From Nematopogon swammerdamellus (lineage: Eukaryota; Arthropoda; Insecta; Lepidoptera; Adelidae), in assembly GCA_946902875.1 (NCBI GenBank), contig OX336336.1, forward strand, positions 976,045-1,040,044: a DNA stretch of 64,000 bases. The letters run 5' to 3'. The notes beneath the pieces were generated by a model. That model searched no databases and was not told where the DNA came from. It worked only from the letters and a program-made list of their open reading frames with translations. This document shows positions 45,486 to 56,345 of the stretch, in pieces (position 1 is the stretch's first letter; each line of letters begins with the position of its first letter). The position numbers were made by a program, and so were the translations under genes.

Positions 45486-45700
45486 ATGTGTTTGAAGGTG
45501 CCCAGCCCAATTAGGGCTGGGCACGTTAGCCGAAGAGACGACGACCGTTGGAGTAACCGTGTCCTACATTTGCGGCCGTGGACTGGAAAGCAGAGTGTGA
45601 GAAGACCACCCGCCAGGTGGGACGACGACATCAAGTACATCGGCGGAAAGCAGTGGTTCCGTACCGCTGAAGGCCGGGAGGACTGGAGGTTACGCACACT
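45486..45700 (+). pseudogene. LINE 3' end: C-terminal remnant (AGHVSRR type)
   Basis: The plus-strand frame contains RAGHVSRRDDDRWSNRVL, then RPWTGKQSVRRPPARWDDDI, GGKQWFRTAEGREDW. This matches the pattern at the C-terminus of insect non-LTR polyproteins (W-AGHV-RR-D-RW ... GRPP-RW-DD ... A-DR--W). It lacks the upstream RT, and no WxxLGEAYVQ-type end follows, so about 70 residues of coding remnant survive. It is a different lineage from the two Jockey/CR1-type remnants (16691, 24885) and from the RTE-like remnant at 43127. The opposite-strand frame is a shadow. Confidence 0.8.
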
Positions 45701-46144
45701 AAAACCATGTGCATATGCACGCCTGTTTCGCGTGCAAACGGACTTCGTGAGATAGAATATCTGTACATACCGAGTAGTACTCAGCGGTGGGGTTGGGGTG
45801 TGGTCACTGAACTCCGTTACGCTAGAATGGAATGGACTTCAGTTGCCACTGAGCTGTTTTTCGCGTTGATTTTATTGTGCCCATTTTGGCTCTGATAGTA
45901 GCAGTGAGCGTTCACGGAACTAATGCTAGTTTAAAATAGTTTTGAATGCGCATGAGTCGTGAATTCACTCACTTGTGAACCGTTGCCCCACTCCCCTTTT
46001 GGCAACACGCACACTCTCATGTTTGGGAAAAAAAAACCAGCGTATTATAAACACTTTAAAACAACAACGACGGCCCATTAGAGGGAGTGATGTGCGATTG
46101 TGAATTATATCATTAATAAAATAATTATATTATGAGGGAGTTTA
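45701..46144. other. Spacer, no gene seen
   Basis: No recognised content. Confidence 0.4.
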
Positions 46145-46370
46145 TATATTGAGGGAATTATTAGGGAGGGAGAGGCAGGGAGAGGGAGGGAGAGGGAGAG
46201 GGATCATTCACCCGATTAAGAACCGATGAAATTACAATATCCTGAAGTGGGAGGGGAGGGGGGGGAGTAAATAGAGGCATAGAGGGAGGGAGGTGAGGGA
46301 GGGGAGGTGGACGTAGAGAGATGGAAGGGAGGGGAGGGAGGGAAATGGGAGGAGGGGTGGGAGGAAGGGT
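46145..46370. repeat. Purine-rich simple repeat (gggag)
   Basis: Plus strand almost all purine: gggagggagaggcaggg units at 46162-46202 and again at 46249-46370. The Pro/Ser-rich minus open frame is produced by it. Confidence 0.85.
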
Positions 46371-46373
46371 AGA

Positions 46374-46512
46374 TTACCACTGAATCGATTTTAATACAGT
46401 TTGCTTCTACGGATAGCTTGGTTCTTCCCATCAATTATAGGCTTGAGGTGGCTTATGAGGTTAGCAGAGAAGTCAAATATGAGAGCGGGCGGATCCCGGG
46501 CACAGCTAGTAA
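46374..46512 (-). repeat. Dispersed 'gtgcccgcggc' repeat, 3' deleted
   Basis: Minus copy from taccactgaatcgatttt through gatagcttggttcttccc and gtggcttatgaggttagc to gcgggcggatcccgggcac. Confidence 0.78.
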
Positions 46513-46670
46513 AATATAAAATAAATAATAAAAGCTTTCGCGAACTACCTTAGTACACTTTGCGAATATGCTCACTACTACTATCAGCGCCAAAATGATG
46601 ACAATAAAATCGGAGCAAAAACTACTGTAATTCTGTAAGTATTCATCTCAACTCAACTACATAATATTAT

Positions 46671-49600
46671 ACAGGATGTTTCAGGATAGGGTTTCGTAAC
46701 TTCAGCGTTCGAAATGGGTCCATATTTGAAGACGAAAAGCTCTGAAACTTTTTCCCAGATTCGGTTTTATAGTTTCATCAAGATTTGGTGGAAGGTTAAC
46801 GTAACGTTCGCCTTTGTTAAATAAAAATAAAATGACTACCTAACTTGCATACTTAACTAGTAGAATTGAACTGACCGTAGGTAAATTCCAAACACTTAAA
46901 TTTTAATGGCATCAAAAGAAAAAGGGTTCTGGACTAGGTCATTGCACTCCCTAGACCTAGGCAGCACCGTTGCCAAATCTCCCCATACTCAATACCCATC
47001 GAGTTTGGAAGGTGTGGATCTAAGCTTGCGATGGCTTCACCGAACATATCCGGGCCCATCGGCAGTAGAGAAGGGTGTTAATCGAGGTCGGGACTAGCGA
47101 GTGGCCACTCTAAATTTCCCGCGCATGCTTCACGTTTCGGCTCGCGTCAAGCCCTCGTCAGCTAGTCTGCGTTGACTAGGACGCGGGGAAACCACCAGTC
47201 CCGCTCTCGACCTCCCTCTCTCTACCTATCCATATTCTGTAGGATGCTTCCAGTGACGTTTTCGAAGCTCTCTCCGTATATGAGCTTAGCGTCGATCTTG
47301 GGAGCCCTAGATTCTTGAAGAGACTGTAGAGCGACTTCGCTGGTAGACCTCTTGCTCCGACTTCCACAGCGAAGAGATCAGTCTTGAATCCGTTTCTCAC
47401 AATCCGGTCTACTAAGTTGCAGTACTTGTTAAGTTTGATGTTGTGGTCCTTTGGTATGTTACTTTCCCATGGAACTGTAAGTTCAACATGTACTACATGC
47501 TTTGTCGCTTTTGAGAATATGAGTATATCCGGTCTTAATGCTGTGGTACAGATTTCCGAAGGCATTTGGTAATGCTTCTCATGTGTGTCCATCAACAATT
47601 CCCAATCCTTTGCTGCTCCCAAAATTGAAGAAGGTTTAGTCCTATCTTTGGGCAGCTTATTGGCTCCAGGTTTCACAAAGTTGACCTTCTGGAAGCCGCT
47701 ACTGGTTTGCCCTTTCCTGGTCCGTGCAATTGACAGGTTGATGGCCTCTCTGATGATTTGGAGGACTTTATCATGACAGTAGGAATACTGGCCTCGCTCA
47801 AGTAGTATTTTGCATCCGCATAACAAATGTTTGGCCGTGCCTACGAACTCCTTACATGACGGGCATAGTCTATTTGTAGATTTCCCCCATCTAACTAGGT
47901 TACTCGGGTCGGGGAGAGTAAGCTAGAATGCATTTAAGTAGAACTTAAGCAGCTCAGGGGACCAGTTGTATATTATGGATTTCCACTTCATGCAGGAGGG
48001 ATGCAGAAGTCACCCACTGTTAGCCAATCATTCTGCATTTCTAGGTTTAAGGCGTGAAGTTTGAAGCCTTGTTCCATGTCCTCCTGAGCAAAACCTTTCA
48101 GTATTTCTTTATCAGACTTTGCTGTTTCTATGCCCAATCCAGATCTATTGGTGCGTGTACCAACTTGGAATGATTTGTAGAAGTCGAGTCTCGATTCCAG
48201 TTCATCTGATAGTGATGTGTTGGGTAGGGCTTGAATAGCGCTATCATTGGAGTCTTTGAGTATACATCGTTTGGCTATTCCCGCCTTTTGATAAAATATC
48301 GACGGTTTCTTAATGTTCAGTCCAAAGTTATTGTGAGATCTGTATAGCGTTGACGAGTCAGCCGGGTGAGCCAGTCCAAACCATGATTTCAGGAATCTGG
48401 TCACATACGAGTCTAATTTAGTCAGGTTTTGCTTTGTGAAGTCGTAGACGAGAAATGGCCATGAAAGTTTTGATGTCAGGTAGTTATCGTAAATCCATGC
48501 CTTTTGTGTACCCAGGAGGGGAAGATTGTCAGTTTGGCGGAGGCTCTCTTCGAAAAGTTGGACAATATCATCAGTAGGATGCTCCTTTCCTCTGCTGGTG
48601 ATCCTTTTGCCCAAGAATTTAAAAGGAGCTTCATCAGCCACGGTTGCGATTGGTTTTCCGGCTACTGTCAGACCTGGATTGCTCGAGGTAAACTTTGAAC
48701 CTTTCCTGGTTAAGCTCAAACAGTAGCACTTCGCTGGTTTTATCTTCATCCCTTTGGTCCATTCACAATAGTCATCTACCACCTTAAGAAGCGCCTGATT
48801 TTGTTTTGGATTGCGGGTTAACAGCGTAATATCATCCGCAAATGCCAGGATGGCCGCCATATATGTGTCTCCATATTTGAACCTGTATCCCCAATTGTTT
48901 TCTTTTACGACAAGCGTATCAATTAGAATGTTGATAACAATGTTAAATGTGACAGGAGAGAGGCAGCAACCCTGGAAAAGTCCTATGCCGTAACGAATTT
49001 CCGGTATCTTCTCCGTTTCGCCTTTTACTTGTATTACAAAGGAAAGTTTTTGTAGTAGGAGGCTATTATATTACAGATCAGAGGTGGCACATTATACCAC
49101 TTTAGCGCCTTTAATAGTAACTCATGGCGCACCGAACCGAAGGCGTTTTCAAAGTCTAACCACGTGGCAGTTAATTGTCTCTCATTCTTCCTTGCATCTC
49201 TAAGACATTCAGTCAGCAAAGAATTATGTTCGAGGCACCCTGCAACTCTTGGGAGAAAACCTTTCTGGTACTTCTTCGGTAAGTAGTCGTTGGTACACAT
49301 GTGTTTGAGTAGTCTGGCCTGTATAATGGAGAAGAATATTTTCGAAATTGTGTTCGTAAGGGCTATAGGTCTAATATCCTTGGGATCAGTAACTTCTTTC
49401 TTTTTTGGTAGAAGAACAAACACGGCTTTACCAAGACAGTCTGGCACTTCTCTGTTCGTCCAAATTCTTTTGTAGATGTTCAACATGTGTTTCCGCACTG
49501 ATGGACATTTTTTGTATATGATGTATGGTATGCCATCGGGTCCCGGGGCGGAACTATTTGGTTTCCTTTTTATGTGGTATTCCAGCTCTTCCATCGTCGG

Positions 49601-50493
49601 TGAATCAGCATCAAATGCTAGAGCAGGTTCTTTGGGTTTTGGAGCTGGTGGATCCCTGTAAGTTATATCTGCCTCCGGGGTGATATATGTGGATTTAAAG
49701 TAGTTGAACATCTCGTCCGTACTTAACCTAATTGTACCCTGCTGTTCCTTAAAAGCTTTTTTGGCGAAATAAAAGGGGTTCTTCTCGAAAGCTGCTATAT
49801 TCTGAGCCTTTCGAAATTCATTGCCAGCAACCGTAATTTGCTCAGATACTTTCTGGATGAGTTTTAGGATAGATCTCATCGCTCTGGCTAATTGGTGGCA
49901 TAGATTTCTGTCTCCTGAGGCTTTAGCCTTTCTTAGCTGCTTTATCAACTCTCTCTTCCTTCTCCTAAGCTTTGCTTTGAAAGTGTTTTCTCTTTCCATT
50001 GGGTTGTGGTGATAGCGAACAGGGTACAATTCGGAGAAGTAATTGTAAATTGTTCCCTGGAAGTCATACAGCTGATCTTCGGGACTCTGCCTGCAGCCTG
50101 GGAGGTCAAGTCTTTCGGCTAGGCATCGATCATGTTGCTTCCAAGTGGTCTCGGATATGCTCGGTAAGCTTAGTCGGTCTCTGGGCGAAAATGCTTCATG
50201 GTGAGAGGAAGGTTGCGCAACACTTTGTGACGTGTGAGGTTGTACTCTGTCAATAGTGTCAGGTGGAGAACTTACAGGCGCTTTCTGCCCTGCTTCACTG
50301 TCGCTATGTTTCTCCTTCACGTGCTTTTCTAGCCAGATTTTTCGCTTATATTGTTTCCCACACTTCGAGCATTTCACTATTTAAAAAAAATATATAAAAA
50401 AAAATTTCGGTGTGAGTGATAAGGATTTTTGTCTTTTAATAATGAGTACTTTCTATTTCTGAAGTTTCTCAAGCCTATCCTGAAACACCCTGT
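46671..50493. mobile_element. TIR-bounded 3.8-kb element carrying an R2-like gene
   Basis: The left end acaggatgtttcaggatagg at 46671-46690 is the inverse of the right end (50474-50493) with one mismatch. Both are flanked by ATA/TATA. After seven unmatched bases the inversion resumes with aacttcag on both sides, giving an imperfect terminal repeat of about 35 bp. TA-flanked acaggGTG-type ends are typical of Tc1/mariner relatives and MITEs. No transposase lies inside. The only coding content is the minus-strand R2-clade pseudogene at 47176-50377, which starts only about 115 bp inside the right end. The left 500 bp is non-coding. Either the retroelement is nested in a MITE, or the composite has moved as a unit; one copy cannot tell. 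Confidence 0.8.
47176..50377 (-). pseudogene. R2-clade retroelement ORF (zinc finger, RT, RLE), broken
   Basis: About 1066 codons, close to the usual size of R2 single ORFs. From the ATG at 50377 the order is: a C2H2 finger CSKCGKQYKRKIWLEKH (CX2CX12HX4H, residues 3-26), a charged linker, and an RT with SAPGPDGIPYIIYKKC, PKDIRPIALTNTISKIF, motif A LDFENAFGSV (about residue 412), motif B FQGCCLSP and the catalytic FADD (48835-48820). Then follow a thumb, the knuckle CPSCKEFVGTAKHLLCGC (CX2CX8HX4C) and a restriction-like endonuclease with RPDILIF and VELTVPWE. This combination (one finger, RLE, no APE endonuclease) marks the R2/NeSL-type group. It is inactivated by a 1-bp loss near 49042, a frameshift near 47990 and a TAG at 47923-47925. 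Few lesions suggest fairly recent decay. The plus-strand frames inside are shadows. Confidence 0.9.
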
Positions 50494-50886
50494 ATAGTTT
50501 AGTGGGTTTGATGTGGTAGCAGCCGCTAAGTTTAGCCGTCAGACGTCTCACGTCGTCCTTGGCCGAGGGTAGCAGATCGTTAATCAGCTGGCTCCTGCGG
50601 CGAGTGCCGTCACGTGTCGCCACGTGTCGCCCCGTGTAGCCACGTCTCCCCATCTCGCCACACGTCGTCGCGACACGTCGCACCACTAGCCAGCAGTTCG
50701 TCAGGGATTATAGGCTTCGTGTCGTGGAGATGCTTCGAAGGCTTAGACGCGTCGCTCAAGGCTAACACGTGAATTAACATTTGAAGTGTTAAAGCAGTAG
50801 GAGCATGCTCAGATTTTTTTTATTCAAAATTAAGAAAATCATACTTTCTGCGATTGTTACAAATTTACTTGTTTTAACGTTCAATA
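50494..50886. other. Spacer, no gene seen
   Basis: cgtgtcgcc and acgtcgtc words repeat at 50600-50680 and give a short minus open frame. No recognised domain. Confidence 0.4.
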
Positions 50887-50887
50887 C

Positions 50888-50935
50888 CTTACGGGACCCT
50901 ATTACTAAGCCTACGCCGTCCGTCTGTCCGTCTGA
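50888..50935 (-). mobile_element. 'ccggccaagtgc' dispersed repeat, scrap
   Basis: Only acgggaccctattactaagc and cgccgtccgtctgtccg remain. It is followed directly by a SINE tail. Confidence 0.65.
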
Positions 50936-50939
50936 CCTA

Positions 50940-51185
50940 CCTTTTTTTTTATGGAACTGACACGGTTGGCTACATCACCTACAACGTCCGTAATGTCAGC
51001 CCATAACACCGGGTGAACTAGGTGCCATATCAGTGCTTCCATCTTTGATCATGCCGGCTACACTGAACTGGTCGGAAAACACAAACTATTTACATAGCCG
51101 TTTCGACCGACGTTTCACTGAGTGCGGTGGTACCAACCCAGGCGGGTTAAACCCTACCACCAAGTAAGATTAGGAGGGAAGGGAC
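50940..51185 (-). mobile_element. SINE fragment (5S-subfamily variants)
   Basis: Minus-strand tail ttttttatggaactgacacgg, then ctacatcacctacaacgtcc, ctacactgaactggtcgg and accaccaagtaagattagg. It lacks the head but shares the tggtcgg and aagtaagatta variants of the 5S-headed copies. Confidence 0.8.
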
Positions 51186-53259
51186 TTACCTTTATAAAGT
51201 TGTATATTTTGAACAGTATTAGGTAGCCCATTGAAATAAAGAATTGGTGAAAATGGTTTAATTGTGGTAAATAGTCTTAAAAATTTATTGATACGCTCAT
51301 AAATTTGTTGGCAGCAGCGGAAGATCAGCGCTGCAGTTGTCTCACCGCGAGAGGAATACAAGCTAATCTGTTGGGAAGGCAAGCAGGTGGTGTATCATGC
51401 GGAGGCGCCGGGCGAAGTCTCCAGCGCTGATGTACTTGCTGCGCGGAGATAAGAAGATAATGCGCCAATTATTGTGGACTAGCGACACGGGGTGCGGCGG
51501 GGGGGGGTAATCCGGTGCTTACTGAAAGACATTTTGGAGCGCGGCGGTTGGCGGAGCGTGGAGAAACATATTTGAGCTGCGAGACTTAGAATCAGTGACA
51601 TCTCGAACACACAGCAGTAGGTGGGAGGAGTTACGAGAATTGCAGTGTAGAATAGAATAGAAATACTATAGTGCACACAAAAATACCGACAAAGATACAG
51701 ATGACAGAAGATAACACACAGAAGAGCAATAGCAATCAATCATTTACTTTCTTCTTTTTAAATACGAATTTCACGCGAGCGAAGCCGCAGGCAAAAGCTA
51801 GTTTACAATAATTCACATAGAAACAAAATGTTTTTTGCAAATGTCTTGAAACTGATGGTTCAAGGGGCGGGAGTATGTTCAGTTCTATATTCAAATATTT
51901 GACAGTTGTTCGTTTTTATTTCTGTTTAGAAACAAGAGAACCCGTGCAAAGGAGGACTTATAATTTTAAATGATTTCTTCCAGTCAACCTTAGGGTGATA
52001 TGAAAATCGAGTGAAAAGACAAGAGGAAGGCAAGGGTAGTGTAGACATTGAAAACAGAAAAATTATTAATAACTATCTCCTAATAGAATGGGCGGATATA
52101 CCTTTGGGTGATGCTGATGAGAGTAAGTGAGGAAGAATGATGGCAAGGGTAGTGCAGACATTAGAACAGGAAAGTAATATATATACAATGCATACTTATA
52201 CAAATACACATTTCGTGTGGTGGACAGGTCATTGGTAGCAGTTTTCTTGGTTTAGTTCTGATTAAACATTTTTTTTTGGTTCCAATTAGGTATCATTTTA
52301 CAGACATTTGTAAGAAGGCTATACGAAAAACTAAAGAAATAAACTATCTATCTAGTAGGGTTCTCTATCTATTCGAATCTCTACACGCCAGCGACTAGGT
52401 ACATCATATAATTTGCTGCTCTTACTTTCTCTGTTATTTCCTTAAAGCTTTTCGTTGTCGAATTTTATATTTTTTTATTAAATATTGTATTTAACTTTAC
52501 CTTTAAACATATAACAAGTCCGCGTTGTTATTATTTAATTAATAATAAAAACGCGTATATAAAATTACAAATTAGTAATACAATAACAAAACAATTAGTT
52601 TATAAAATTAATATCATTAAGTATTAATTTTATATATTTTAAAGGAATCAGTCAATAACTAATAAGTCCGCCTTGACACCTCATGTATAAATTGTGTATC
52701 AAGTCTGTGTCTGTAAAATGTTTTGTAGTATTTCTCTCGGCTATCGAGACAACAACGCTAGGTAGTTGAGGCTTGGTCAACAGGTACCAAATATCCCTCA
52801 ACTTAGAACGCTTGAGGGGCCAGCCCGTCTGTAGCGGTGTTAGTAAGTCAAACAAATCGAACCAACCAAACATTTGGAAAAGTAAACTACAAATATTTGA
52901 TTTAAGTCTGTAATATATTATTATGTTCCTTAAATTCTATATTGGACGGTGGTGTTTACAACATACATGGCCAACATAAGGTTATAGACAGTGTGCCCGA
53001 AGTAAGGTATCAAATACTGAAAGGGTGATTGTGTGTGTGTGCGTGTGAGTGTAATACTGAATAACTTTTGTGTAAACTGAGACTAGCGTAAAAATTTCAG
53101 GTGAGTTAAAAAAAATAAGCCTTCGAAATAATATTCATAGCAAAAAGCTTTCATTTTTGCACACTCTACTGCGGACACCTGTGTAAAGTTATTATCATGT
53201 TTGGCAAACTATCACTTTCTTTCTCATTATTATATATTTTTTTATTTTAACCAATATTC
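51186..53259. other. Unassigned 2.1-kb stretch, no gene supported
   Basis: 51743-51803 (tttcttctttttaaatacg ... gcgaagccgcaggcaaaagc) is the 3' tail of the 'ggatggtcatggagt' family. 52026-52060 (ggcaagggtagtgtagacat) is repeated at 52142-52176, a direct pair about 116 bp apart. AT-rich 52440-52640. No frame with a recognised domain; the 86-residue minus frame at 51479 and the 73-residue frame at 52652 are unmatched. Confidence 0.4.
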
Positions 53260-53293
53260 TTCGATATTATTTAGAATGGAACTTCAGGATGGA

Positions 53294-53603
53294 CAGTGGC
53301 GGTGCAAGACCAAATGTAGACGTCAGCGACATCAGCTTTGCGAGGCCTCTTTCATTTTCCAGTCAGAAAGAAAACGATAAATACTCGTAGAATGAGACAG
53401 ATGTATGAGTATATTAGTTTTATTGCATGAACTATCACAAATTAAAATAAATAACCCAACAAGCAATAGCCCAAAGTGTGCGACCATACTTTGATGAAAA
53501 GGGAGTCGTCAGCTAGGGTAAACGAATTTTCGCGAGGCCCCCTCAGGTGCGAGGCCGTCTCGTCGGCGGTCCCCGACGTCGCCGACTCCTAGCGCCGCCA
53601 CTG
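53294..53603. mobile_element. hAT-like MITE with 8-bp target duplication
   Basis: Starts cagtggcggtgc and ends agcgccgccactg; the complement of the end reads cagtggcggcgct. It is flanked by perfect AGGATGGA at 53286-53293 and 53604-53611. An 8-bp duplication with CAGTGGCGG termini is characteristic of hAT elements. At 310 bp with no open frame it is non-autonomous. Confidence 0.92.
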
Positions 53604-53622
53604 AGGATGGATGGACATAGGC

Positions 53623-53916
53623 AGAGCCGACTGTCATTGTCTCCCTCTACGGAGACAAGCCATGCTGCATCGTCATAGCCCCACTGCGAGGTTGCTATCG
53701 ATTACTCGCTCTCGCTTGCCTACCGATGACAGGAGCGAGAGAGAAACATGAAATCGCTCACCCTTCATCGGGCGACCGACGAAATCTTCGTTTTCTCTCT
53801 CGCTCCTGTCATCGGTAGGCAAGCGTGAGCGAGTAAACGATAGCAACGTCGCAGTGGGGCTATGACGATACAGCATGGCTTGGTCTCCGTAGAGGGAGAC
53901 AATGATAGTCGGCTAT
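53623..53916. mobile_element. Mutator-like foldback MITE with 9-bp duplication
   Basis: Ends agagccgactgtcattg and, inverted, atagccgactatcattg. The arms are about 120 bp with about eight mismatches and include taccgatgacaggagcgag. It is flanked by perfect GACATAGGC at 53614-53622 and 53917-53925. Long terminal repeats plus a 9-bp duplication fit the Mutator (MULE) group. The 67-residue minus open frame at 53673-53876 spans both arms and is not a gene. Confidence 0.88.
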
Positions 53917-53925
53917 GACATAGGC

Positions 53926-54374
53926 TATGCGAGCGAGGCTGCGGGCAAAAGCTAGTAAAACATAATTTGGTAGCTTGTTTAACTTTTTTTAGTTAGGTTT
54001 TACACAGTCGGATTTTTTCTTTTATTATTTCATAAAAGCGGAGAGGTGTAGTGCGCATATGTTCCACTAGCCATGCTAGATCGCGCGCTATCTCGCCATC
54101 TCGTAAACCTTGTTAATTCACAGAAGCCAGAATGTGGTCTAGCGAGGAGACAATAGGAGATGTGCAGATTAGCAAATCTCCTTTGTCTGAGGCTCGTCGG
54201 ATTAAGAGGTATCGCTCTCCGCGGCCGGAGTCTGACAAATGGGCCATTAGCGGAGATAAGCAAACGTAACGACTCGCTGAACCACCGAGCACCGGGCCTC
54301 AGGACTGCGTATTCAGTATCAGCCAGTCTCCAGTCTAAGCACAGATAGACGTCAATCCACGAAGACGCGCCCCA
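53926..54374. other. Repeat tail then spacer
   Basis: 53926-53957 (tatgcgagcgaggctgcggg, caaaagctagt) is the end of the repeat into which the two preceding MITEs inserted. Beyond it I see no gene; the open frames at 54030 and 54160 overlap on opposite strands without motifs. Confidence 0.45.
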
Positions 54375-54562
54375 CCCTTCCTTCTAATTCTTAATTCTTA
54401 TTTCTTAGTCTTATTCTTTATTCTTATTCATTCTTATTCTTTATTCTTATTCTTTATTTTTATTCTTTATTTTTATTCTTTATTACTATTCTTTATTCTT
54501 ATTCGTATTCTTATTCTTATTCTTTATTACTATTCTTTATTCTTATTCCTATTCTTTATTCA
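54375..54562. repeat. ttctta / ttctttatt microsatellite
   Basis: About 190 bp of imperfect attcttattctttattct-type repeats. It abuts the tail of the next SINE. Confidence 0.92.
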
Positions 54563-54567
54563 TCATT

Positions 54568-54990
54568 ACTATGGTTTTTTTTTATGTAATCCGGTATGGG
54601 TGGCTGAGTCGGAGGGGCCAAAGCGCATGCTCCGACCAGCCAATATCACCTCCGAGAAGGTAGGTGCCATACCGGAAACTTCCCTGGATTGCTGGATTGG
54701 CTATACTGGACTAGAGGAGAACACAGCCGAGGCTGCTATGCCCATCTTACATCCAGTACGGTGGTACCAACCCAGTCGGCTACAATTTGAGCCTACCACC
54801 TAGTAAGGGGCAAGGGAAGGGACCTACAGTTTTACACCAGTTCCGAACGGTTAAGCAGCAGGTGTAGGTATGCACGTTAATTTTTTCGTCAGAAAAAACT
54901 CATTGGTACACGCCGATCGGATTCGAACCGAGGACCTCTCGCATGAGAAACCGATGCCCAAACCACTCGGCCACCCGCCACCTGGTAGTA
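54568..54990 (-). mobile_element. Full-length tRNA-headed SINE
   Basis: Minus-strand element. The head has A box tggccgagtgg (complement of 54963-54974) and B box ggttcgaatcc (complement of 54919-54929) in a tRNA-like frame with a plausible T arm (tcgg/ccga). The central domain (ttttacaccag..., ctaccacctagtaagggg, cagtacggtggtaccaacc) is shared with the other SINEs here. The 3' part (ctggattgctggattgg, ggctgagtcggaggggcc) is different. This resembles the HaSE1/HaSE2 layout (tRNA head, conserved centre, variable tail), as recalled from Helicoverpa. Not a functional tRNA gene: the anticodon and acceptor stems do not pair. Confidence 0.82.
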
Positions 54991-56214
54991 CACTACGCTT
55001 GAATTTGTCCTGATCGCTTACAGTGCAAGTGTGCAACCTGCTGCTAGTGTGTTAGTTCTAATCGTTACGATTATGAGTGCACACGCACACTAAGATGAAA
55101 GCACACTAAGGCCAATCACGAGAGAGCGTCACGTGTCAACTATGCTCGGGTCAAACTCTCCACACCCCGCACACCCCCCCAGCACAAAAAGTAGTGGGGC
55201 GCGTTTTCGTGAATTGAACTATCTGTATGCGCTGGCAGCCCAATATATTCCGCAGGTCTTTCGTCTAACGATCCGGTAAGCTGAAAATGTCTTCCGGTTA
55301 GTGTGGTATCTTAAAAAGGACTAGTCAATAAATTAGACGATGCCATTTTGTACGGTTCCGCGAGTAATGAAGAATCGACGGTGTCTGATTTGGTACTTTA
55401 GGCACATCCGCCCATTCTGCACCCCTAGATTTTTGGGGCACACGTGTTCCATATTGCAAAGACGCTTTGTTGCGTCTTTAGCAAAGACCTTACCAACTAT
55501 ATTGCTCAGGAATATGAACTTATAAAGGAATATGATTGGCCTAGCGAGCACAAGCGAGCGGTAAGAGGAAGCGATGCATAAGGCCCTAATGTGTTAAAAA
55601 GAGACATACAGTTTTCTCGCCGTCTTTCTCCGCTCTACGAGGATTGTCGGTATTGCAAGCAAGGGAGACGGGATGCCGCAGTTTTGGAGCACGATTGTCG
55701 AATATATACTTATTGAGCACCGCGTCTATCTAGATTGGTACGGTCTTTGGTCTTTAGGCGCAGCGGTCGGTGCGCTGAGCCGCCCCCGCGCCGGGCGGGG
55801 GAGGGGCGCGATGCGGCAGGTGAGGCGTGAACCCTCACGGCCCAAAAGCAAGACACATTAATGACCCTCCTGATGATTTGGTTAAGAAAGGATTTGTGTG
55901 AAAAGTTTTAATTGCATCATCGACAGCACCTTTAAGTGGCAAACTTTTATATGCCATTCCGGTATCTTTGCGAAAGCAACTAAAATATATTGAGCATTAG
56001 TGATCGCGCGACTCATTGGCGATTCAGATATATTTTCAAACCATTGTGAGCTATTTAGTTAAAAGCTTAAGAACCGTTAGTTTGTATGTATTCTTATAAG
56101 TAAACCATTTATTTAACTAGCATGTACTTACATAAATAACATATTATTTAAAAGTATCATTATTTTATCTTAAATTCTCACACTCAACTCTTTTGCTATT
56201 ACCACTTACATTTC
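54991..56214. other. Spacer, no gene supported
   Basis: A small hairpin gcaaagacgc-tttgttg-cgtctttagc lies at 55456-55482. A GC-rich patch lies at 55765-55835. None of the short open frames contains a recognised domain. Confidence 0.4.
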
Positions 56215-56345
56215 ACTATATTAATCTACTCTCAAACGTCCAAAGGTTGACTGGAAGAAGTGTCTATAAGGCATAAGTCCACCTGGGCCTTAGCACATCT
56301 GGTAAATCTTATATTGTGCTTATTTATGTAAAATGGTCCTGAATC
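56215..56345 (+). repeat. Possible LINE 3' UTR fragment
   Basis: Contains caaacgtccaaaggttgac then tggaagaag and ataagtccacctggg. The phrase aaaggttgactggaag followed by 'ataag..cgcct' is common in 3' UTRs of moth LINEs (from memory). A related copy is at 61440-61600. Confidence 0.5.

Noticed and set aside
47384..50256. Plus-strand open frames inside the R2-like region
   Set aside because: They are antisense shadows of the minus-strand retroelement coding frame.
54895..54990. Functional tRNA gene on the minus strand
   Set aside because: A and B boxes are good, but the acceptor and anticodon stems do not pair and the segment is joined to a SINE body.
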